From NCBI GenBank assembly GCA_023548195.1, contig JAJHZJ010000268.1, forward strand, positions 2,176,215 to 2,240,214: 64,000 nt of DNA, written 5' to 3'. The number at the start of each line of letters is the position of its first letter. Position 1 is the first letter of the stretch. Of this stretch, positions 54,561 to 64,000 are shown one piece after another. A program made the position numbers and the translations under genes. Source of the DNA: Bettongia penicillata ogilbyi (lineage: Eukaryota; Chordata; Mammalia; Diprotodontia; Potoroidae). The notes below the pieces were generated by a model. The model was not told where the DNA came from. It searched no databases and saw only the letters and a program-made list of their open reading frames with translations.

Positions 54561-54619
54561 TATACATATGAATAAGATGCACAGAGGTTCTATGCTTTGA
54601 AGTGGCTCTTTGTGTCACC

Positions 54620-54785
54620 CAGACCTACCCTTCTACATATCCACTTAATTTCATGCTCTATTATCTTCTCCATAAAATTTCTGTCGTCATCATCCCCACC
54701 CTCTCTCTAATTTTTAATCTCTTCTTGTCTGGTAGCTCTTTGTCTACTGTCTACAAACATAAACACATCTCCCTCAAACACTGAA
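54620..54785 (+). mobile_element. L2/CR1 ORF2 fragment
   Basis: TGTCTACTGTCTACAAACAT AAACACATCTCCCTC matches a recurring segment of L2-type reverse-transcriptase ORFs. The reading frame is not intact. Confidence 0.45.
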
Positions 54786-54789
54786 AAAA

Positions 54790-55020
54790 AAGGAGGGAAA
54801 CACTCATTTATTAAGAACCTGCTATCTGGCAGATACCGTGATAAGTGCTTTATAAATACTTTTTCATTTGATCCTTATAACAACCCTGTCTGGGAGGTAG
54901 TACTGTTATCTCCATTTTACAGTTAAAGAAACTAAGGGTGAGTGACTTCCAAGTGTCACACAGCTAATGATTGTCCGAGACCAAATTTAAACTCAGACTA
55001 TGAATATAGCTCCAGGTTTT
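54790..55020 (-). mobile_element. MIR-type SINE
   Basis: TTCATTTGATCCTTATAACA, CTCCATTTTACAGTTAAAGA and AGTGTCACACAGCTAATGAT. Confidence 0.7.
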
Positions 55021-55139
55021 GTTCTGTGTTCTCATTTCTTTTTTTCCACACTTTTTGGCTAGGTGGCCAGTTATGCTTCTATGGGTTCAGTTATCATCTG
55101 TATGTATAAGATTCCTACATCTATATAACCAACAACTTT

Positions 55140-56100
55140 CTTTCTCCTGAGTTCCAGTTCAGAACACAAACTGCATAGTAAATGTTTTGAACTGGATGTC
55201 CTATAAGCACAGCAAACTCAACATGTCCAAGACATAACTCATCTTTCCTCTCAAAACTCACCCAAATTTTGTATTTAACTCGTGAGGGTTCCACCCCGTC
55301 TACTTACCTAGGTTTATAATCTTGGTACGGTCTTTGATTTCTATCCTCATTCACCTCATGTATCTAGTCAGTTGCTAAATCTTATCATTTGTATCTCTGT
55401 GTCTTTCAGAAATGCTCTCTTCTCAATTATCACATAGCCACTACTCTGATGCAGGCCCTCTCACCTGGACTGCTATCCCTAGCCATAGAATAAAATCCAG
55501 GGGTGGGAAACCTGAGACCGCAAGGTCATATGAGGGCCTCTAGGTCCTCAAGTGCAGCCCTTTGACTGAATCCAAACTTCACAGAATAGATCCCCTTAAT
55601 AAAAGGATTTGTTCTGTAAAACTTGAACTCAGTCAAAAGGCCACACTGAAGGACATAGAAGGCCACATGTGGCCTTGAAACTGCAGGTTTCCCACCCTTG
55701 TGAGTCTAATCTGTCTTTTATGTAGCTGCCAAACTGATTTTCCTAAAGCACGGACCTGACTATGCTACTCCATTCTCAGTGAGTTTCCAATAGAAATCCC
55801 TCTGTTTGACATTTAATGTTCTTCATTCCCTGGGCCTTTTCATAACTTTCCAGGCTACTATATAATACTCCCTTCCATGTCCTTTACAGTCTAGTCATCC
55901 TCACTGACTTGTTCCTCAACTATTGCATTTCATTTCTTCCCTCCATTCCTTTAAACCGTCTGTCTTCCATGACCACAATGCAGTCTTCCTTCTCTTCCAC
56001 TTCCTGAATTCTCCAGTATATCTTTAAGACTTATCTTAAATCCCACTCTATAAGGTATTTCCGAGTCTGTTCTCTCTAGAGCCTTCACTTCCAAATTTTT
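55140..56100 (+). mobile_element. L2-type LINE ORF2 3' region, split by a MITE
   Basis: Left part (to 55497) has CAGTTGCTAAATCTTATCAT, CCCTCTCACCTGGACTGCTA. Right part (from 55701) has AGCTGCCAAACTGATTTTCC, TAAAGCACGGACCTGACTAT, CTCAACTATTGCATTTCATT and CTTATCTTAAATCCCACTC. The order follows the L2 ORF end. The frame is degraded. Confidence 0.65.
55498..55700. mobile_element. hAT-type palindromic MITE, copy 2
   Basis: A 203-bp element with ends CAGGGGTGGGAAACCTG and CAGGTTTCCCACCCTTG and inverted arms of roughly 95 bp meeting near CCTTAATAAAAGG. Same family as 49711-49911. A matching 8-bp duplication is not obvious here. Confidence 0.85.
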
Positions 56101-57134
56101 CACAAAGGGAAATAGAATGATACTTGACCATCATGAATAGGGTGTGTCACAGGGCTGTGACATTGCCCTTTTTGTGATTTTGTGATCCATTTCTTCAGAA
56201 ACTAGTGCTATACTGCCTTGTAACTTTATCAGAAGAATATTAGTATTAAGAAGATAGGTTCTTGTTTTAGGGAGAATATTGGGGAAATAAAATAACTATA
56301 AATTTTCCAAAAAGTGATACCTCCTATTCCTTTCTGTCCTTAACTCATTATCCATTTGCATTCTTCTCCCCAAAGACCTGTATGCTGGTAGATGAGCACT
56401 ATAGATGGTATATCTAACAGAATGTTATAGTTGGAGAATAGGCATTCTCCATGTACTTGCTTTTTTTTTTTCAACGTGGATGGGTAGATCAAACTCATTT
56501 GAGTGATTATGGACCTTATCCAAGACAATCTATATATTCCAGAGCTTGAATAAATCAGCACAATTTCATCCACCAGGAGAAATAATCTAGATGACCTCAG
56601 CATCTCTAGATTATCACTGTTAGACTTGGGCTCTGAGTTTCATCTCTTCCATGACAGTGGAGAATACCATTGATAAACATATATCTTCAGGCTTGATGTG
56701 TTGTCTGATATTAATGAAGATTATTGAACAAAGTTTTTCTTAACCTTGTTTAATTTTGAGGTACACATGTAACTTGTTGGAAGGCACGATCTCTTTCTTA
56801 ATATGCATGAGTGTGTTTGTGTGTCAAATATATGCATACACATGCACACATATGTGTGTATTATATATGTACATATGTATAAATAGTGAAAGTTTATTTT
56901 TTTTGGATAATTTCTCAGTACTATAGACAAGGCAGTCTAGAAACATAGCTCCAAATTGTATCTGAGCAAAAGAAAGAGAATGATGCAACAGAATAGCATG
57001 ACATAGTTGAAAGAACCAGTTGAAGGATCCAGACTGGTGAGACTTGGGCTCAGGAACCAGATTTACAATCGGTTACTTCATTTTTCTGTGAATGAATACC
57101 TGAATCTATCATCTGGGAATTTCAAAGAAGATGC
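56101..57134. other. Gene-free stretch with a small microsatellite
   Basis: TG/CA/TATG mixed simple repeat at about 56808-56882 and a T-run at 56461-56471. A decayed MIR-like piece may lie at 57040-57110. No gene signal in the minus frame at 56340-56603. Confidence 0.4.
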
Positions 57135-57600
57135 TTTCAAGTACAGTAGATGAGTGAAGATAGCATACCATGAGAAGATCCATGAGAAGAAAAATGGCAT
57201 TGCCATAAAAAATGATTAAATGGATAATTTCAGAGTTAACTAGGACCACTAGAGAGTGAAACGGACAGAAATAGAATAATTTATACAATGATAACAACAT
57301 TACAAAGGAAAAAAATGACTTTGAAACCCTTTTTGAATTTCTATCAACAAAGTGATAAACCATGAGTCCAAAAGAAAGGAGATGAAACATGCCACTCATC
57401 TCCTGCCAGGGAGAAGATGAATTTAAAATGCAAACAGATATATCCATTTTGGGACTTGTCTAATGTGGGAGTTTGTTTTGTTGGAAAATGCAGCTATGTA
57501 TTAAAAGTTTTATTCTGGGAGCTTTTTATTAAAGAATGCTCAATAGAGGAACATTGGGAAGAAGAGATCAATAAAAATGCGTGTTAATAGAAAAAAATAA
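57135..57600 (+). mobile_element. L1 3' end, marsupial type
   Basis: GAATAATTTATACAATGATA, GAGATGAAACATGCCACTCA, TCTCCTGCCAGGGAGAAGAT and CTAATGTGGGAGTTTGTTTT. Much decayed. The 112-codon minus frame across it is not a gene. Confidence 0.65.
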
Positions 57601-57689
57601 ATGAAAAAGAAAAAAATGGCACTGAAAAGGAAAGAAGATTTAATTATGACAAAAAAGAATAAAATATCTTCATTTTAACTGGGATATAT

Positions 57690-57785
57690 CTATGCAGTAT
57701 GTTGGACAAAGCACTGGATTTGGAGTCAGAGAATCTAATTTCAAATCCCTATCCTAGTATTTACTATCTGTATGACCTTGGCTTT
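57690..57785 (+). mobile_element. MIR-type SINE fragment
   Basis: GGATTTGGAGTCAGAGAATC and ACTATCTGTATGACCTTGGC. Confidence 0.55.
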
Positions 57786-57974
57786 GATTTTGGATGGTTG
57801 TGGAGTGGGTGGAGATATGGCCTGAATTTGAATTGGTATAATATTTCATGACAGAACTGTGACCAACTGTCAGATTTCCTAATTCCTAGCTTAATTCTTG
57901 ATACTCTAGGAACATAGCCTTTGTACTTGCCATCCTTCTACATTCCCGATTCTTAGAGGCTTTGGCAGTTACCT

Positions 57975-58155
57975 TAGATCAGTGTGTCATAGTTGGACAG
58001 CTCTGTATTTGGAGTCAGGTTTGAATCTAGACTGCAATTCGCAACTTCTGTGACACTGACCAAGTCCCTTCCCTTCTCTTGGCTTTAATTCCTTCCTCTA
58101 TAAAATGAAATGGTTGAATCAGGTGATCTCTAAACACTAAATCTTATGATTCAAT
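57975..58155 (+). mobile_element. MIR-type SINE
   Basis: GTATTTGGAGTCAGGTTTGA, TTCCTTCCTCTATAAAATGA and AATCTTATGATTC. Confidence 0.6.
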
Positions 58156-58557
58156 AGTCAAGTTTGGGTAGGCCAGAAATATGAGGTTGGGTTTTTGTCC
58201 CACTTTTCAGATTTCCCTCATTCCCTGAGAGCAGAAGCTAAAACAGGGTGAGGGATTTCCTTCCTTACGATCTGATTTGTCTAATACATGATGATAGCTT
58301 CCTTAGAGATGATCCAGTTTTATATGTTAGTATATGAACACACCCTGAAGTGGGATTCATTATATGTTTGTGTCATTGATCCAGTTTCTACAACGCCCTA
58401 CTCTATTGTTTAAAGTCACCTTTTATATCTATTATGTAGTGGCAGCAAAGATTCATTTCCCCCTCCCCTTTTTGCCTACTAGAACTTTATAAAATTTTTA
58501 TTTAGATAATCAATTTCAACACTAATATATTCTTTTTAAAAAAGTAACAATAGTTTA

Positions 58558-58745
58558 AATGTGAGAGTTAGAAGGAAACTTAGGGATTGTTTAGCTGAAG
58601 CATCTCATTTTTTTTTTTAATGAGGAAACTGAGAAAGGTGGGATTACTTACGCAAGGTCACACAGGTATAGAAAACAAATGATCTGAGTTTCCTAATTTC
58701 AATCTAGAGTGTCTGAACTCCTCTTTCTGATCCCACTCTATCATC
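58558..58745 (-). mobile_element. MIR-type SINE
   Basis: TTTTAATGAGGAAACTGAGA and TACGCAAGGTCACACAGGTA. Confidence 0.65.
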
Positions 58746-58817
58746 CCCACTCTGTTAGCAGGTGCGCAGAGCACTGAGATGATGATCAGCATTTGTACCA
58801 TATTAAGTAATGACACC

Positions 58818-58935
58818 ATGATGTAGTGGAGAGAAAGCTGGCTTCAGAATTAGGAACTTCTGGGTTCGAGGCCCACACCTTATAAGGATTGACTAGATTA
58901 CCCCAGGTAAGTCACTTAGTAGCCCTAGGCAGTTC
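58818..58935 (+). mobile_element. MIR-type SINE fragment
   Basis: ATGTAGTGGAGAGAAAGCTG, CTTCTGGGTTCGAGGCCCAC and GGTAAGTCACTTAGTAGCCC. Confidence 0.6.
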
Positions 58936-59207
58936 TGCCAAGTTCTAGGTTTTTTCTAATTAGAAATTTGGCAGATGACAAATTGCACTGGTAGTTTCTT
59001 CACTCAATGATATCACATAAATAGTTTTAAAAAGTTTATGAATAAAATATTTTTAAAAATAGTCAAAAAAGAGGTCAGAATCAGAAGAGTGAATGCCAGG
59101 AAAGAGACAAGAAACTGGAAGGCTCTGCTTGACATTGGAAGCTGCCGTGTCTGGTCTTAGGTCTTCTCCTTTGATACTTGCCTGGGTTATTGGTTTGTAC
59201 TGCTTGG

Positions 59208-59209
<2 letters not shown>

Positions 59210-59262
<53 letters not shown>
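59210..59262 (+). repeat. (AC)n microsatellite
   Basis: About 26 pure AC units, the longest dinucleotide run in the window. Cys/Val and Thr/His runs in overlapping frames are artefacts. Confidence 0.95.
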
Positions 59263-59264
<2 letters not shown>

Positions 59265-59564
59265 ATGGTGTGGTGAATTAAACCAGATGATCCTTTCTGA
59301 ATTATACTTCTCCCAAGGTCTTGCCCCTTGAACTGTCTGTCCTAAGAAGGATAGCATAAATGTAGCAGAGACTGAGGACCAGATTTCACAGGAACTCACA
59401 AATCTTACCAGTAGAAAACTGTGAAGTGAATGGGAAAAGGGGGAAAAGTTACTTCATCTTTGAACTGTCCCAGACTTTGGGGACTAATCATTGTGAGACT
59501 CAGTGAAATTTGAGCTGACTCAGTTTTGCCTGGCACAGAAAGGAGAGAAGGAGAGAGGGAACCA

Positions 59565-59770
59565 GATTTAGGATTTCCTCGGTATAGGGAACTTCCAATG
59601 AAGAAAGTCGATAGCCCAATGCAAATCAGCTCAGATTTTCTAACTTCAGAGTCCAAAGAGATCCAGGAAAGTGATGCGCCCAGATCTATGGAGCCAGTGG
59701 AGAGGCAGAACTTGAACTCAAGTGTTCGTTGACCCCAAAGTTGGCTCTTTCTCCAGTCTGCCACACTGCT
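59565..59770 (-). mobile_element. MIR/CORE-type SINE
   Basis: Plus strand reads ATTTCCTCGGTATAGGGAAC, CCCAATGCAAATCAGCTCAG, AACTTGAACTCAAGTGTTCG and CCAGTCTGCCACACTGC. Confidence 0.6.
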
Positions 59771-59984
59771 TCATAATGACTTCTTTCCATTTTATTAAAA
59801 TTTTTCTTACCTTACATTGAGACTAGTGTACTTACAGGTAGTTAAGGTGGAACCAGACTAAGGGACTGTCCAAAGTAAAGATTTACTCAGGTTTACAGGT
59901 GTTGGGTTGAGTCAAGAGAAATCTGATACTTATATCACCCTCTCTTCCCCCTCCCCCTCCCAAAGAACTATGAACTTTCAAAAT

Positions 59985-60062
59985 AATAGCCCTCATATGC
60001 AGAGTACTTTATAGTTTGTGAAGAACTTTCCTTAGAGCATCCCTTTGAGGTAAGATATACAA
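59985..60062 (-). mobile_element. MIR 5'-region fragment cut by a tetranucleotide array
   Basis: GAGTACTTTATAGTTTGTGA AGAACTTTCC, then CCCTTTGAGGTAAGATA. Confidence 0.45.
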
Positions 60063-60064
60063 CA

Positions 60065-60495
60065 ATATTATCTATTTATCACCTATTGTCTATCTACCTA
60101 TTTAACATCTATCTATAACATCTATTTATCTACCATCTTTTGTCTCTTCCTCTAATTTCTCTCTATTGTTTCCCTATCACTTACCATCTATGTGTGATCT
60201 ATTGTCTATCTTTATTATGTATCTTTCTTCTATTGTCTATTTGTGATCTATTAATCAACTATCATCTATTAATCAAATATCATTTATTGTCTATGTCTAT
60301 CTTCTCTCTGTTAGATATCTATCTCTTGCCATCTATTATTTTTCTATTAGCTAGCTTTCTATCTTCTCTCTGTTGTATATCTATCACCTATCTACCTATG
60401 ATCTAACATTTCCTATCTCTCCATTGTTTACCTTTTATTATATATCTATTGCTTATTGTCTATCCACTTATCAATAATTTTTCTGTCTGTCTTCC

Positions 60496-60554
<59 letters not shown>

Positions 60555-60570
60555 ATCTATCGTCTACTTT
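60065..60570 (+). repeat. Degenerate (CTAT)n domain with a pure (TCTA)n core
   Basis: About 500 bp of CTAT/TCTA-derived sequence (CATCTATCTATAACATC, CTATTGTCTATC, ATCTATTAATC) around a pure run of about 14 units at 60495-60553. The 88-codon frame here is low complexity. Confidence 0.85.
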
Positions 60571-60879
60571 TCTAGTCTAGACTTGTAATTTCATCAGTAT
60601 GGGGATGTCCTAGTATAAAAACTTTTTCATGTAGATTGGCAACTCCTCTGTAAGATCAAGTTCTAGAGAACTGTCAAAAGGATGAAGAAATGATGCAACT
60701 CACACTGACATAATTAATATATATTAGAGTTTGGACTTGATCTTCTGATTCTAAGATCTGCCCTCTAGCTATTATTCCATGTTTCCTCCCTAGTATTTGG
60801 TTCTTCCTGAATACCCCAGGATGTCCCATTTTCTCAACTTCCCCCACTTTCCTGCCTCCTTGAGTTTTATCTCCTCCTT

Positions 60880-60975
60880 TAGACTGCAAGATTCTTGGGT
60901 AAAAAGACTATTTTTCTTTTTTATCAGTTGTATTCCCATTCAGCATAATACCTGACAATAACCCAATAAATGTTG
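60880..60975 (+). mobile_element. L2-like 3' tail
   Basis: AGACTGCAAGATTCTTGGGT and AACCCAATAAATGTTGATTA. Confidence 0.5.
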
Positions 60976-61004
60976 ATTAGATTGGGTTGAATAGTGCAAA
61001 TATT

Positions 61005-61330
61005 GTCACCCTCCCCCCTTTTGTAGATAGTAAAACTAAAGCTCAATGAAATTGGACAGTTTGCCTAGAATCACACAATCATTTAGTCATAGAACTTGGA
61101 TTGAAACCCATTATTAGACTACAAATTTATTGCCCTGAGAGGCAAAGTAGCCATAGTGTATTAAATACTGGACATTGACTGAGGAGGCCTAGGTTCAATC
61201 CTGTGTCAGGTGTTTACTGGCTGACTGATTATAGGCAAACAACTTCATGTCTCTGAGCCTCAGGAACTAGAATGACTAATACTTGTACTTCTTATTTCAT
61301 AGGTGAGGGAAGAGTGTGACAGCTTATCAT
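61005..61330. mobile_element. MIR (-) followed by MIR (+)
   Basis: Minus 61005-61125 (TAGTAAAACTAAAGCTCAAT, GCCTAGAATCACACAATCAT). Plus 61140-61330 (GAGGCCTAGGTTCAATCCTG, TTATAGGCAAACAACTTCAT). Confidence 0.55.
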
Positions 61331-61734
61331 GAAATAATACTCATAAGAATTATTTGTCCTGCTCCGTGATGCTCTTACTGCTATAATATTTCATGACCAA
61401 GGACTACTTCTTTTGTATGCTCTGCAGAGCTGGGCAAGTGTTCAAATAACATTTAGTGGTTTGACTATATCCTACAACCAAATCGAAAGCCATGAAGAAA
61501 GACCTTTTCTTTAAAAGTAGAGCCTTCTTTAAGTTTGTGTTTTCTCACTTGACTTTGGGAATGAATCAATCAAATGAAATATATTTACTGGTTTTGAAAG
61601 TAGATTATATTAAGTGGATCATATTAAGTGCAAAAGGAATTGCTGTGTCACAAACGATCCAATTTTGAAAGTTCTGGGATTTTTATACTATCTATAGTTA
61701 TTTTAAGTTGTGTCTATTTAAATTGTGTCCTCCC

Positions 61735-61925
61735 TTCTGGGGGGAGGGGTGGAGAAAAAAAGGAAAAAAAAGAAAATTAAGGATAATTATATTATAGACT
61801 TAAAAGGAATATCAAGTTGTACATTATAGATTTGCAGTTTCATGTAAAATCATCTTTTTAAAAAAATTCTACTATGTTATGTAAATGCTTGTTTTATTTC
61901 TTAAGTTCAGGATAAAATTTAAATA
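61735..61925 (+). mobile_element. L1 3' tail, short
   Basis: GGGGGGAGGGGTGGAGAAAA, AAGGAATATCAAGTTGTACA, TTTGCAGTTTCATGTAAAAT and ATTCTACTATGTTATGTAAA TGCTTGTTTTATT. Same tail type as 63565-63765. Confidence 0.55.
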
Positions 61926-61995
61926 AGAGATCTAGGGCTTAGAGAAAGTTTGAAATCAAGACAAAGGCAAAGAGTGTCCTCTTGCCTTCCCAACA

Positions 61996-62182
61996 TATGG
62001 TGCAGTGGAAAAAATCATTGGCTTTAGAGCCAGAGGATTGTTTCCAACTCATTTGGCTATTTAATAGCTGTGTGACGTTGGACAAGTCATTAAACCTCTC
62101 TGGGTCTCAGTGTCCTCAAGTGTAAAATGAGATAGTTTGTGTAGATGACCTCTAAGGCCAAGTTTTAAATCTATGATTCCAA
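61996..62182 (+). mobile_element. MIR-type SINE
   Basis: TGGTGCAGTGGAAAAAATCA, GACGTTGGACAAGTCATTAA, TGGGTCTCAGTGTCCTCAAG and GATGACCTCTAAGGCCAAG. Confidence 0.7.
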
Positions 62183-63564
62183 AACTCAAACAATGAAAAA
62201 AAATCTAAAACAGCGAGTAATTGTTTTCTCTGCTTATCAGCATGACTTCAAGACCCTCCATGCTATTTACCTATCCTTCAGCTATACTAAAGGTTGTTTG
62301 CAAGCAAATTAAAATCTTTTCAGTAACTTGTTTTTTTTCAGAAGCCCTTTTGAAAGGTCTGCTGAAATAGGGAGAGCTTTGCACCATTCTACAGAGTCAA
62401 AGGTCCTGGGGCTTTTTTGGACATGTGAGGAAAGGGCATTTCAAAGAAATGTGCATTTTATGGGAAATGCCCTGGCCTTGGCTTCTCAAAGTTCATATTT
62501 GAGAACTGTCAGTGGGAACAATCTAGCTGATTTCAATGGCTGCAAGATGAGAGGAGACTTAAAGTAAGCATGCTCTAAACTATTTAGGGCTTTGAAAAGT
62601 AGAAGCTAAAGTGTGTTTAGTCGTTCATAGGTAAGCAGTGTAAATTCCAGAGGAAACTCACACCCTTAAGCAAGCAACCAGCTACCTCTCAGTTTTGAGA
62701 TATTCTAGAAGGATTTGATGAAGTTTCTTAGATGCAAGACTGACCCAAGATTGTATTTCAAAATACCTCTCTTTTTCTTCTGCTTTTCTAACTGTTGCTT
62801 TTCTACCTATGACCCAGTTTAGGTCTTGTTGATCTTAAATCCCTTATTGTGGAGTCATCCTGATCTGTTTGAACCTAGTCCTAAAGTACACCCTGTCCCA
62901 AAATGGTCTGCTTTAGCCTTCCCCTCTAACTTTGACCTAGAGGCAAGATCGCTTCCCTTATTTTCTCTCCCCCAACAAAACAAAAACTCCTAACAGTCTC
63001 CAGTTCATTGCCCACCTGTCTTTGTGTTTCAGGCCTTTAAAAAGTTGATTTGAGGGAGTAATTCTTTGCTGCTTGAATGGACAAATTTTATTCCCCTTGC
63101 ACTAGGCACCATTTTCTTAATGAGTTTCTCTGACTCTGGCTCTGTATGCTTCTCTCTTTGTTAAAAACAAGTATGATCAAGCAAAAGAGATTTCTGCACT
63201 GACTATGTCTAAAATAAAAAATACAATTATATAAATATATGTGTGTATATATACTCATATGTGAGCATATTCAAGCAAATAAATAAAATACATATATATG
63301 TGTGTATGTGTGTCTCACTCTTTATTGTGAGTTTTTCAACTCAAGAGATGGATAGCATGTTTCGTCATTGGTCCTTTGGAATTATGGTTGGTCATTAAAA
63401 TGATCCTAGTTCTTAAGTGATTAAAGTTGTTCACCTTTAAAATAGTCTTCCTCCTTCATTTCTTACAGCACAAGAATATTCCACCATATATATAAACCAC
63501 AACTTCTTCGACTTTTCCCCAATTCATAGGTTCCCCCCTCAGATTCCAATTCTTTGCCACTTCA
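62183..63564. other. Gene-free stretch, nothing clear
   Basis: A TATA/TGTG mixed simple repeat at about 63229-63312. The plus frame at 62328-62567 has no domain and no promoter or splice context. Unrecognised repeats are possible. Confidence 0.35.
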
Positions 63565-63765
63565 AAAAGAGCTATCTCTAGAGTGAGGGGGAGGGTGAGC
63601 AAAGAGAAGGAAGGAAAAAGAAAAAAATGTACCTGATAACTTTGTGGTATACTTAAAAGGAATAGCACATCGTACATAGTAGACTTGCAGTTTCATGTAC
63701 AATTGTCTTTTATATTAAACTTCATTATGGAAATACTTGCTTTATTCCATGAATTTAAAAAAGAA
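63565..63765 (+). mobile_element. L1 3' tail, short
   Basis: GAGTGAGGGGGAGGGTGAGC, AAGGAATAGCACATCGTACA, CTTGCAGTTTCATGTACAAT and ATTATGGAAATACTTGCTTT. Confidence 0.55.
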
Positions 63766-63892
63766 TTTAAAAAGAGCTTTAGGTATTTTTGTATATCCTT
63801 AGAGTTTGTTTTGTTAGGACTAGTTTAATTTTCCCTTTTCCCCTTTCCCTCCTTTTTTCTTCATTAAGCCAAAGATAATTCAGTACCCAACT

Positions 63893-63918
63893 CTGTGTGT
63901 GTGTGTGTGTGTGTATGT
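63893..63918 (+). repeat. (GT)n microsatellite
   Basis: About 11 GT units, then TATGTAC. Confidence 0.85.
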
Positions 63919-64000
63919 ACAGCTATCCTTCCCTCTTTCAAAGGAGGGACTCAAGGATCAGCTGCTTCCTTTATCTTTTCCCCTTTGTTTGTATAGATTT

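Noticed and set aside
1..64000. tRNA, rRNA or microRNA genes
   Set aside because: No cloverleaf with A/B boxes beyond SINE heads was seen, and no hairpin could be supported without folding or conservation data.

Overview
The window is AT-rich vertebrate chromosomal DNA with one recognisable protein-coding gene, the intronless SOX11 (CDS 1290-2654, plus strand). Its HMG box and C-terminal activation segment match mammalian SOX11 (from my memory of the human protein) rather than SOX4 or SOX12. The host looks like a marsupial. The dominant repeats are CORE/MIR-type tRNA SINEs of the metatherian form (head GGCAGCTAGGTGGC, long tail through 'CCAAATGGGGTCA'), composite tRNA-SINE/RTE-tail elements, and L1 3' ends of the type that reads 'GGGGAATGGCTGAACAAG'. 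No Alu, B1 or carnivore SINE was seen. I cannot fix the species.

Layout. 1-740 is unique upstream sequence. 741-2660 is a CpG island holding the promoter (TTAATAAA, GC box, inverted CCAAT, CRE-like site), a GCC-rich and G-run-rich 5' UTR, and the single coding exon. 2655 to about 10735 reads as a very long 3' UTR with several AATAAA signals; the strongest candidate end is AATAAA at 10712 followed by a GU-rich stretch. Inside it a second CpG-rich block (4330-5345) with a YY1-like site could be a separate regulatory element or promoter. 10737-13693 is nearly repeat-free and is a candidate regulatory stretch. No interspersed repeat of any size lies left of 13694.

From 13694 to the end the window is a gene desert filled with old repeats: dozens of MIR/CORE SINEs in both orientations, L2/CR1-type LINE remnants, nine L1 3' ends, RTE-derived elements (two ending in long GGGGA/GGGAA polypurine tracts), a pair of 200-bp palindromic hAT MITEs, two LTR-like sequences and several microsatellites. 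No tRNA, rRNA, CRISPR, second gene or intact transposase/reverse transcriptase was found. The short ORFs there are chance frames or repeat remnants.

I did not find a new gene system. The most useful observations are the internal CpG block in the SOX11 3' region, the polyglutamine insertion in SOX11, the G-run cluster before the start codon, the palindromic MITE pair, the RTE-polypurine elements with an inverted arm, and two local duplications (20.4/21.1 kb and 44.4/45.4 kb). Repeat family names rest on recalled consensus patterns and not on a database search.
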